NCBI RefSeq assembly: GCF_028858725.1
Contig: NC_084774.1
Coordinates: 8,282,001-8,346,000, forward strand
Reading direction: 5' to 3'
Length of the DNA: 64,000 nucleotides
Origin: Colius striatus
Lineage: Eukaryota > Chordata > Aves > Coliiformes > Coliidae
Shown one piece after another: positions 34,701 to 46,700 of this stretch (positions within the stretch are counted from its first letter, which is position 1; every line of letters starts with the position of its first letter). Below the pieces are notes generated by a model. That model was not told the DNA's origin. It made no database searches and saw only the letters and a program-made list of their open reading frames with translations. A program made the position numbers and the translations under genes.

Positions 34701-37700
34701 GAGCTGGGAGAGTGCTGTGAGGAGAAACAGTGAGGCCAAAAAGCAAAATGGATGGAGGCCTTTTACCGACAGCAGGAGAAACATGACATGGCACACTGGG
34801 CCAGTCCCTCAGCCTGTTGCTAAATACCTGTTATCTCTGGGGCCAGGGAGCGTTGGGGTGTGGAAGCCGCAGTGCCAGGCTGTGGGACAGCACAGCACCA
34901 TGTCAGAGCGCTGGAGCTGAGAAGCTGGGCATGTCAGAAAGATGCTGCTCCAGCAGCTAATAGAAGCCACATTTTTCCTGGTACAAGTACCCTTCAATGC
35001 CCATATTCAGTGCCCCCAAAAGCTGCACGTCTATAACCTCTGAGTGAACAGAAGGTTTTCACTGTGTGAATAACCACTCAGACCTTCTGTGGACTTCAAG
35101 TGATTAAAAAAAATAAATCAAGGCCATTCAGAAGATCCTTAGACAAGGCAAATGGGCCTGAGGGTGTTATCTGAGAAATTGTCTATTACTTGTATAGCAC
35201 AAGCCTTACTTAGAGCATGCAGAGCCTTCTCCTGCTGTGAAACAGCCTGGCCCTGTGCACGTGGGGCAGCGCTGGGTTTTCCAAGGAGCTGAACCCACGG
35301 TGCTTTTACATCCAAACGTGCACTTAGGAGACTGGCATGATGCTGCCTGGGCACATGATCCCATCCAACCCAGCCTAGAGCAATTCTACATCATCATCCC
35401 TTCCAGGTTCAGCTCCAAGTTTGCACATCAGTCACAGCTTTTACTTGCGAAGCTGCTCGTGGTGAAATGTCGCAGCAGTGATACCCAGTCCTGGGCTGAG
35501 AGCTGGCTGAAGCTCACCAGGCAGCAGCAAAAGCCTCCAGTACCTTTGCAAGCTGAATTTCAAGAGCTCTGATGATCTGCTGTTTTGCAGATTGGCAGAA
35601 TGAAGTTGCTCCCTGAGCTGGGAGCAAGAGATCAGTCAACACAGCCCAATTGCAGCTCCTGCCCACTCCTACCCCTCCAGGTCAGCCTGACAAAGCCCCT
35701 TTTGGGGATGTGGGGAAAAGCAGCATCTAATTCAGTCCTTGCTTTTTTTCCACTGAGATACCAGGCTGATGGCAAGGCAGACCCACTGCAGAGGCTTGTC
35801 TTGTGGTGCGGCTCCAGCAGGAGATACCACCGTCCCCACACAGCCTCAGCCTCAGGGTATGGCTTTGGTCAGCAGTGCTCATGAGACCCAGATTGCATCA
35901 GCAAAGGTCCCACATCCCACTGCTTCTCCCGGCCACAGTCCCCCAATACATGTCTGGCTGAAGAGCTGCTGAAAGAATAACCTCTCTGCCACCTACACTG
36001 AGCGTCCTACGTGACTGCAGGAGCATCCATGGCACTGCTGACCCAAGAGGAATGGCATTTTTTAGATAACCTTCACCTGAAAGTTCTCTCCTTCACCCCA
36101 AAATTGCTTTTAAATTTGTGGTCCTTGGTGGGTATTGCTCTGGAGAAGGTAAAAAGGCAAACAAACCACAGCTCTGCAAGGCCCTAAGCTAAAATGGAAA
36201 GGAAAGAAATCCAGGTCTGGTGCCATTGCTCCAATCCTTCTGATTCCATCCCACTTTTGCAGAGAGGGGTCCAGGCAGTCAGGGCCCTGAATTCATTACT
36301 GAGGAGCTGAGAGGACTGTCTGTAAGAGTGATATGTGGGCTGCTGTCCCCACGGGCTGTGGCTTGGAGCAGCTTGCTCTGGCCACGAGCAGGCAGGGGAA
36401 TTCTGTCGCTGACTAAAGACAGCAGCAGAGCCCCAGAGAGGTGGCCACACTCCTCTCGGTGAGAACTTTCTCAAGAACCAGTTCATCCAAACCATTCTCA
36501 GCAATAATCTCCTGCTAATATAATTTCTTCAGTCTTGTTTTTGCTGTTGTATGAGGTCTGATGTGAGCAGCCTGTGAACTTACACAGTGGACAAAGAAAT
36601 GGCAGGGAAACCACAGAGGTGTGCGGGAGCATCAATGAGGTGTCCCTCCACTGGCCCTCACGGATGCTTTGGCTTCCCAAAACCTCGTCTGCATTGCTGT
36701 GACAGGGGAATGCATATTCATATCTCTTTATTTAGTGCAAATTAGCAGTTACCTTCCCCTGATCTCATGTTATCTGTGCCCACCTCTAAAAAATTCCACC
36801 AAGATGGGCCAGAGCCACCACTGAGTTTCGGTGTCTGGTTTAATTAGTGGATCATGGCAAGGGCGGGTACCTGTTGGCCAGAATCCTTGTCTGTGTCAGA
36901 ATGCTGCTGAGTTTCACTGTTATGGCTGATGCCAAAGAGTAGCAGTTTCTTTGAGGAGAAGTCACTGCAGGCTGTATGTGCGTGTGGGTTGGGGCAGACA
37001 GTACGAGCAGAGGTTGGGCATAGCAGCTTCTTCCCTGTGGGTCAGTAAAGGGCCATGCAGGGAGTGACAGCCAGGGCTCTGAGATGCTGTGGAGATGGTT
37101 TCATCCAGTCCTTGCTCTGTTTTGGATGCATTTCCCTCCCAACACACAGGCACAGCGGCTCAGATGGAGCCATCCCTTGCTGAGAGGGAGATGGGAGCTC
37201 TGGGGAAGACGAGGTAATTCGGGGTTTGGGCTTTCCAGTTGCCAGATAGGCTGATGGGTCCCTGTTGTGGGAGTCTCTGGGCTAAAAATTAATTCAGACT
37301 CATCAGGCACCCTCCCCTCAAAAAAAAAAAAGAAAGAAGATGAAGTCTGGGACTCCTGGCTGGGCTTGCATTTGATCTCAAAGCAAACCCTGTGTCATCC
37401 ACTCATCCATGTTGCCAAGACATCTGAAACCTTCCGGGTTTCGGTGCTGCGAGCACTGTCCACGCTGGTGCCCAGCTCCCAGTGGGGTGTTCCAGTCTGC
37501 AGTGGCACAGCACTGGGGCAGGCAGCCAGCCCAGGGGAGCTGCTCCCTTTAGGGACACTTTTGGGTTGGTCATTCCCATCATGGGTTTGGCTGCTGGCAG
37601 GGCCAGGCGACTGTGCCAGGCTGGGGGAGGCACGCCTGCCCCTGCTCACCTGCACCGGGCGTTTTCATCCAGCAGAAAGCCCTTGAGCTGGTGACAAAGG

Positions 37701-40700
37701 TCTGGATGTGGGCTGGAAAGTACAGTCCTGTCTCTTAGCAACTGGTTCCTACCTCTGAGCTCTCGGAGCTGTGTGTGGGACAGAGAGCATCAGTCACGCT
37801 CCTGCTGCAGCAGCAGCGCTGAGCAGGGGATGGGGGATCAGGCCAGCTCCAGCCACCGCCAAGGCGCTTAAAGAAGCTCAGGCATTTCTCACACAAGCAG
37901 TCATCTGTGAGTCCCAAGCAAAGCTCGGGTTTAATTGCTTTCCTCGTGCCCTTCCCTGCCCGGCTCCGGCCGTGTGGATTGGCTGCGGCAGCGCCAGAGG
38001 CTGCTCCGCACGCCCGGCTCCGGCCTCGGCTCTGGGGCCCGGGGAGGGCGGGGGAAGGGGCAGGACACGGCCCGAGCATTTCGAGAAGAGTTAGGTGTCG
38101 CAGGGTCCTTCCCCGAACTCCCCTGCGCTGCGCTGGGGAATCCCCCGGCCCTCTCACGGGCATTTGCGGTGCTGTTTTCTCTCTCAGTGCTCGGTTCTGC
38201 TGTTTCACCCTCCTATTTCCTCCCTCGAACCAGAAGCAGCTCCTGTCTGGTGAGGGTTTCTCAGAGGCTCCTTTGCCAAGCACCGTTTCATAAACATTTT
38301 CACGAATCCTCTGCTTTGTCCTCCTAATTAACCATCCAATTGGCCCCCAATGGAGCCTTCACCTCTCCTGTGAAGATCCTGCTTGCACAGATTATAACCT
38401 GTCAGCTGCCAATTTATTCCTCACGCAGAGGGCAGGTTATATTAATTGTCAGGCTTCCCTGCCCCATTTGGTTTGCCCTCCCTTTCTTCTGCTCCCAGTA
38501 GCATCCCTGTTTGGAGACACAGACTCAAAGAAAAGCAGGGGACCCATATGTGCAGTCACTCTGTGTGACCCTGCAGGGATGTGGCAGTTAGATGGGATGG
38601 GATGTTGTTGGCCTGTGTCAGACCTGGGAGAAGGCTCTCTGTGGATGGGTTACCATGACAGAGTGTTAAAGAACATGTTTGATTTCTGCTCCCCCCATGT
38701 GTAGTCTCAGTCAAGAGCACAAAAAAATCCACTTGGTCGTCCCAGGTTACCGGGGAATCCTTCCTGGGCATCGTTCACAAGTCAGAGCTCAGCTTTTGGA
38801 AGACTTGGGGTCCACCTAGCGTGGTTATAATGGAAACAAGAAGCCAGAATACAGAGAGGGTTTACCTGAGTGCAGGGAGAGACCTAACAGCTTTCCATCA
38901 ACATCTCTCCCTTGAGCCCTTCGCCTCACTCCCTGTGTGGGACCTCCCGCCCTCGCAGAGCCGCGTGTGCAGCCCAGAACAAACCCCAGCGCCCGCTTCC
39001 CTGGGGCTGGCGGCTGGGTGCTCTGCTGGGTGCCCGTGTTGGGGAGAGGGGTGTTGGAGCCCACCATGCCCGTCACGAGCAGGCACTGTCTGTGTTTGAG
39101 GTGTGGCATTCCGGGACGCAGCCTGCTCAGGGCTGGGGGAGAGCAGCCAGCCAGGTGGCGGTGCTGGGGGTAAAGTGGCAGAGAGTCGTTTCCAAGCTCT
39201 GGCATCAGGGCTGTGCTGTGCTGAAGCCACTGCAGCACAGCCTGGCTCCAGCCCTGCAGCACCCTTACCTGGCGAGGAGGCTGGGCTTGGCGAGGGGAGG
39301 CCGTGCAGCCGTGTTGCCCCCTCGGACGGCTGCTGAGCTGTCAGTGTTTTCCTAGAGGCACATCTCGCTGTTCCTGTGGGAGTCTCCGGCTGTGGCCCAC
39401 ATACTGTGACTTGCCAGGGAGCAGGGAGCTGACACCAGGCTGCCATGCATGCAGGGCTCAGCCTCGCAGCCCAGCCTGACCTTGATTCGCTGTAGCATCG
39501 TTTGGAACTTCTTTTACATAATTTTGCTTGCCACTGCCGAGCTGAGCTGCCGCTGCCTCTGCTGCTCTGCGCCTCCTCCTCCCTACTTTCATTTTGACAT
39601 CACCGTGTCCTCGCTGTAGGTGTGATGATGTAGTCCGGCTACCCTCACACTGCTGGGTCTATTCCCAGGAGGAGAGGGGTCACCTTGCTGTGACGGGTAA
39701 CCTCATCACTTATTACAGGGCCTTGTTCTCCTCCAGCTCGAAAGATTTGGCTTTGGTGGTGATCTTTATTAGATTAATGCCTTGGCAAGTGGAAATTGCT
39801 CTCGGTGATAAGTTACTTTAGGGAAGAACCAGCTCTAAACATGCCCTGAGTTTGTGTTGCAGCTTTATGTTTTCAATATGTGTTAGGTTTCTGGTTTTAG
39901 ATTGCTTTAAGGACTCTGTGGAATACAAACACTGTTCTAATTACAGATGCAGTTTGCCTTTCACCACCCCAAATGACTGAACACAAGATCTAAATGACAC
40001 TAAGGAATTGCTGCCCATCTTTGCAGATTTATTTAACCTCCCCCCCACACCTCGCATTTGAACTCTGCCAATTTCAAACCAGTAAGAAACAGTGCAGCAT
40101 GGCAATAACCCCCAGCTGATAACATCCCTGACACCTGCCCCGTTAGTGACCCCAGCACCACGCTGCTCCCGCAGAGCCCCGCACCGCAGCCGGCCCCAGC
40201 TGGGAAGAGCACGGCCCCGGGGGAGCTGCTTTCCAGGCAGGTCATTGGGTGCTCTGCTCACGAGGCCACAGCAGCCTTTCTCACCAAACCCGAGAGAAAC
40301 GGTGCTGCAATGGCAGCTTAGGCTGCTCCACAGTATTTGTTCTCCTTGGCCCAGCCTGTCACAGTAATCGGGGGGCACAGCCCTTACCTCTGTGTGCCAG
40401 CTCCAGCCGCTCACCCTCTTCCCCAGCTCAGCATGCAGCCTGCTGCTGGCGGTGCAAAATGTCCTCTGCCTCCCAGGCATCCGAGCAAGGCTCTGAGCAG
40501 ACATCTGAGCAAAGCTCTCTGCCAGCCAGGCTTCTCGTCCCTCCCCCTGGCAGGCCCAGGATGGAGGGCAGCCCCATTCAGCCGCCCTCCCGACACTGCA
40601 CCCAGCCACCTCCCCTGGCCCCGGCCAGCCAGGCACCCCGCAGCACAGCCTGCAGCCCACCTGGGCCCCGTCTGCAGCTGGAGGCAGAGCTGCCATTTCC

Positions 40701-43700
40701 AGGCTCGCCCCTCCCAGCCCGCTGTGTTTTCATTCCCAGGGCCTGGGAGCTGGGAGAGGAATAAGCCGAGGTCAGAGCAAAGGGCCTGGACCCATCCTGA
40801 CGCTCAGCTGCGGCTGCTGAAAGAGCAGCTCACTTAAGAGGCGCTGAAAGACACACACCTCAGCTTTGTTTGCACCTAAAACCCGTGCTCCCGGCTCCCC
40901 CTCACATGGAGGTGTGTGCTCTGCAAGCCCCACCAAATATTGTGTTCAGTTCTGGGGAGAGAAACAACGCGAGTGCAGCCAGGGCAGGCTGGTGGCCTCA
41001 GGCACATCAGCTCCCGGGGAGAGCCGACTCGTGGCTTTGGGAAAATGGCTTGTTTGTGCCTTGGTTTCCCCTGGAGATATGAGCTCTCCGGGGCTGGAGC
41101 GAGGCGCAGCTGATGAGCAGCGCCGGGGCTGGTTTTACTGCAGTAAGTAGGGCTGTAGCTGTAAGTGCAGGATGGGGGGTTCCTGTTTGCCTGGTGGTTC
41201 ATGCAAAACGACACATAGACGCTTGGTGCAGAGAAACACCGCCAGCATTTCAGCAGCCGCCTTTCCCTCATTTTTCAACCAGCAAACGATCAGAAGAATT
41301 TCCCAGCAAAATATTTTCAGGAGGAAAAAAGAGCAAAATGTGTGAGAGCATTTCCCATACCCTGCTGATGGGTTCTTTTTATTACGAGCAATACAACTGA
41401 TATTGTTCTCAGCCTAGCAATTCCCCAGTGCCCGTGTCTAAGGCAAGCACTGTGCCCGTGGCGTGAGGGGCAAGAGGAAGAGGGAAGTTTGAGGAATCTA
41501 GCTCTTCTTTCTCCTCTCAGCATTAGCAAAGGGAGCCTGCTGTGGTTTAACATATCCCCCGCAAAAGCTGCTTTCATCCTACACCTAAATACCACGAGGA
41601 GTGAACTTCCTAAAGCCCTGGAGAAGTCTAAATATAGAAGCCAATCAAGGGCCGACTTCCCAGAGATGAGAAGTACCAAGAACAGTTTCTTGATCAAAAG
41701 TTGTAAGAGTCCATATTGAAATAAAATGCCTGGTTTGGTGCTGAAGCCTGTGCAGGAGCAGGAGATGCAGATGCAGAGGTGGGCTGTGCTCGGCACACTC
41801 ACTGCTCCGGCTGCTGCCGGACCCCGCAGCACCAGGCACGGGACGCAGCTGGAGAGGCAGGGGGCTGCCTGGGGAAGAGGAGGGCTGTCCAGGGAAGGGG
41901 AAGGCTACCTGGTGAGGAGGAGGGCTGCCCAGGGAGGAGCACTTGTGTGTTATCTCTGAAGCACCTGCCAGGGATGTGTGTGACGGCACGGTGGGATTTC
42001 ATCCCTCGCTGTCTGCCCCAGCTTCTGTCCAGCTGCTTTTTCCTGTGCAGGTCCACTCCCTGTTACAGCTGATAAACCTTTTCAGAGGAAGAAAAATTTC
42101 CTTAAAATGAAACATAACTTGTAGGAAATTAGAAAGGCACCTTAAAGAAAAAAGGGGCAGCAGGGTGCTCAGATAAAACGCAGCCCCATGTTTGTTAATC
42201 TCAGCATGGGTACGCGAGGGCACCTTTGTGCATGCAGCAGAGGGAACCACTGTGAGGGCGAGGGCTGGATGACTGCCACAGAGAAAGTGCTGCTGGGCAC
42301 AGGCTGAGGAACCCATGGTCACCTCAGCATGGGACTGGGAACCCTCATCCTGAGCTGGCTGGGGCACAGTGGCCATGCCCTGCTGCCAGCAAGCAGCAGG
42401 AGCTCAGGCAGAGCCAACGACACTGCCTCTCTTCTGTGTGCAAGGGAGGTGACCTTGAAGGGCAGCTCGATACAGCTGGCTCCAAACGTCCCTTTTGGGT
42501 GTCCCAGGGATGAGAGTGACAGGGCAGCAGGAAATTAGAGTTTAACATGCTGAGAGGCTCTGCACTGGGTGAGGGGGAGAGGCTGTGGTTGAGAGATACA
42601 GGGGCAAATGCTTTCATGTGGGAAGCGCGAGAAGAGGCGAGGGCAGAGGGTCTGCTGCCCAGCCAGAGAACAGAGTGCAGCCATTATCAGGCAGGGCTCT
42701 GCCGGCAGGAAGCAGCTTTTGACTCACAGGAAGCTGAATTTGGCTGGTATCAGCCCCTCGCGCCAGGGCCAGGGCAGCGCTTTATCTGCCGTTGAACACA
42801 GCAGATGGGGAAGCAGTCGGCACTCCCTCCCATCCCGCTCCTGCTCCAGCACCCCCTGCCCTCCAGCACACTCCCCTCTGAAAAGGGATGCTTCCCCAGG
42901 GAGCAGCTGCCGGGGCCCCAGGAGAGCTGCTGGCCGGCTGCAGGAGCCAGAGGTTACCCCTGGCAGCCGGTGCCAGGGCAGAGCCAGCACCCTCCAGGCT
43001 GTTGAGCCCAGCCTGGGCGAGCTCTGGGTCTGCCAGCAGTGCTGGGAGCACTCAGACTTTCAGAGAGCTGGCTGCCCTGGCTCACAGCTCAAATGAAATC
43101 CCCTCAGATTCTCACAGCTCGGGATTCGAGGTGGGGAAGGGCTTGTGGGGATGGGGAGCCCTTGGCACGGCTTTGCCTGCTGCTGCTCGTCCATCCCCTG
43201 GCTCTCCGTGGGGCTGCCCGGGGCTGGGAGTCTGGTTTTGAGCGGGGCCGTGGCAGCTCGCGGGGGCTCGGGGTGGAGGTCACGGCTCGGCTGCACCAAG
43301 GGGATCGGATGGCAGCTGCTGCCCTCGGATCCACTCCCCGCAGACAAGCCGGTTTGCTCGCCCGAGCTGCAGTGTAGCCGGGAATCCCTCGGTTAGGACA
43401 GTTTTCACGCACACATGCTGGGCAGCTCAGGGACGGCTGCGGGGGCCGCTGGAGCGAGCAGAGAGAGCCGGCGGGGCAGAGGAGGCCGGGCACGGCCACG
43501 TGTGGATGCCGCGGCCGGGCTCCAAGGGCAGGGCCGGGCCGGTCCGTGTGGGAGCCATGGCGTGGCTGCCGCGGGCAGAGCGGCGGCGAGCGGGCGGCGG
43601 GGCCGGGGGGATGCGGGACACTGCGCCCCCGCAGCCCAGCGCCGGGCGCGTCAGGGCCCTGCCCGCGGCTCTGGGGCCCCGGCCGGGGCCGGGCAGGGCC

Positions 43701-46700
43701 CTGCGGGGGCAGCCGGGCGGGCGTGAGGAGCCGGCGGCGGGCCCGGCCCGGCCCGGCCCGGGGGAGCGGATTAGCGCCGGCAGCGCGCGGCCCCGCCGGT
43801 TGCCATGGCTACCCCGCTACCTGCCGGCGGGCCTCAGCCCGGCCCGGGCCCTCCCTCCTTCCCTCCCCGCCGCCGCGGCAGATGTCCCCGCGGCGCTGCC
43901 GCCCGCGCCCGGCCCCGGCCCCGCCGCCGCACCGGGCCGCCTCCCCCCCCTCCCGCACACCGGCCCCGGGCGGCCCCAGGGGAGCGGGCGCGGGGCGCTG
44001 AGCGCGGCCCCGGCTGCGGGAGGGCGGGCAGGGCCGGCGCGGCTGCGAGAACAAAGATGCCGGGGCTCGGCGGGGCCAGAGCGCTGCCCGTCCCCGCGCC
44101 TCGCCCCAGGGCAGCTCGGCCTGAAATGGCCGTCGCCTCCCGCTACCCTGCGCCCGCACGGCTCTGGGTTGCCCTGGGCAGCTGCGGAGCGCAGGAGAGC
44201 GGGGGCTCGGGGCTGGGGACGCAGAGGAGGTGCAGGAGGGAGCGAGGCCATGGCGCGGCGAGAGGCTGCAGGCGCTGCGGTGGAGGGCAGGGGGATATGG
44301 GGTTACAGGCAGCCGGGAGGTGTGAGGAGGAGGCGAGTGGAGAGGCGTGGGGCTGGGCGAGATGGGGAAGACAAAGGACACTGTGTGTGGGGAAAGGCCT
44401 GATGGATAACCTGGAGGAGAGGAGGTGAGAGGACAGAGAGTGCTACGAATGCCTGGCAGGAGGGGAGGAGGCAGGAGAGAGGGGTGAGGTCTGCGGGATG
44501 GAAAGGGAGGAGAGACCAGGGACAGACAACGGAACAGCGAAGTGCTGGAAGGTGGCAAAGGGATTTCCTCTCCTCAGCACCTGAAGTGCCACCTGCCTCC
44601 AGGTCCTTATGTCAAAGCTGAGTTTTGCCCCTGAAATCTTTTGTGTGTTTCAGGGGCATGTGGCTTCCAAGCAAGCCCCAACACCAAGAGGTGCCAGAAG
44701 CATCTCTTATTCCCATCCTTCTTCCCAGCTGAATCTTTATTGCTTTTTAAACCTGAGGGGTTTAAGCTGTTCTGGGATGATACACGCTCTGCCTCATGCC
44801 TTGAATAGTTGTGGGCCACACTAGATGTGGGAGGAGGAACCGGAGGGGCCTGGGCCCCTCTGAGAGGTTGTCAGCAGGGCATGTGTCCTCTGAGATCCTA
44901 GGCCAACGTTTGGGTATATGGCCAGACAGAAACATCTGCTATCCTGGACACACTGACTTGATACAGCTTCTTACATCCAGTGGCTTTGATACTGCTGGCA
45001 TCTCACCTGCTTCCCAGAGCTAAAGAATCATCATGGGGGGAGAAGTCACAAGGCTGAGGAAGGGATGGAGAGAGGCGAGGAGTCAGGAGAGAGCTGCTGC
45101 AGGGGCTGGGGCATCGAGGAGACAGCTCTGGCATCCAGCAGTGCTGGATGAGCAGAGAGTCTGTAGCAGTGCCCAGACCCTGAGGTTACCTTCACTGCAG
45201 TCATCCTGAAAGCGAGGAGGAAAGCCGCCAGCCGTGCAGGGAGGAGGGCGTTAGTCGGTTGGGATGGCTCTGGGAATAATGAGCTGTGTAGGGGTTGGTT
45301 ACAACCTTAATGTTGAGGGTTCTGCTTGTTGCATCTGACTCTGCGTTTTCCTTTGTCCTGTTTCCATAATTATCCTCATTTCAACCCCGCTCTGAGGATT
45401 ATTGGTCAGTAGGAAGCCTCCTAATGCCCGCTTCTCCTTGGCAGGGGAATACCCGTGCCCTCGATTCAAGTAAAACTCCCTGAATGGTGACAGAAGAAAT
45501 TAGATCCGTGTTCCTCAAAGACGCTCCCTGGGGCAAAGTTTCCCGACCCCCACCACGGCAGCGCTGCCACCCTGCCCCTTGTGTTCCTTCCCAACATTCC
45601 CTTTGTTGCAGCCACCTTGACACGCGGCTCAGGGCTCCCCAGGGAAGGCAGAGGCGGGTTGTGCTGGGAAATGCTGGTGCTGGGTGAGCAGGCTGCCCTG
45701 TCCCACCACGCTCCGTGCCCCTCTTCTGAGCAGGGCTGAGGAGCCAGCTGTAACAGGAGGTGCTTTATATTAAAGGACTCTTTCCCCAGCATGCTGGGTG
45801 CGTCTTTAGCAGAAGGTCCCTCTAAAATGATTGATTTTTGAGAGTCCCTCAACTGGTAGCTTAAGAACAGCGTTTATCCGATCTATAGACCGTGTAAGAT
45901 ACACGGAGCCCAACCACCAGTAACAGCAGAAGCCGGGGGCTGGGAGCCTGGGTGTTCCTGTCACACACAGACCTCTGCCCGCACTCACAGGCACCTGAGT
46001 GCTGGTGGAGAGGAGATTCTGTGTGTCAGTGAGGTGTGGGGGCTGCTGCTGGCCAGCCTGGGCTGTGCCAGCTGCTCAGCATCCCGTTTTGGAAAGGGCC
46101 TCCAAGGGACACGGCGTGCCTGTGCCTGTGGCGTGGGTATTTCTGTACAGCTGGCTCTGCAGCAATGGCCCTTTTCCCAAGGAGCCAGCAAAGGGCCTGC
46201 CCGAGCCTGGCCCTCTCTGGGGACCCTCTGCCACTGCAGTAGCCACCAGCCACCTCCCACGGGCACTCCCCGCTCTGGTGCTTTGTGCCAGGGACCGAGG
46301 GCTGCCTCCCCTTCCCTCAGCACACCCTGCCAGCCTGAGCTGACACCGTTGGTGCCAGTCAGCTCGGAGGAGCCCTGCTCCCCACACTTCCCACTCCCAC
46401 CAGTCTGTCACCACTGCCGTGTGGCAGAATTACTGCCTCCTGCTCTCCAGCACATCCTCACACACAAAGAGCTGTGCTGCTGCTGCCAGCGCTCAGCTGC
46501 TCTGCGTATGCGAGAGAGGGAGGGTGCCTTGGAAAGGTCAGCGCAGGGAAGGAGGGCGATTCTATCTCCTTCCTTTAGGGGCCGTATCCTGGCATCAGAG
46601 AGAAGCCTTGTCCTGCCAGCTGATCCGTGGCTGTGGGGACTGCAGCCTGCGAGCCTGCCCCACATTGCAGGGCTTCCCGGGGTGGTTTAGTACCATGTGA

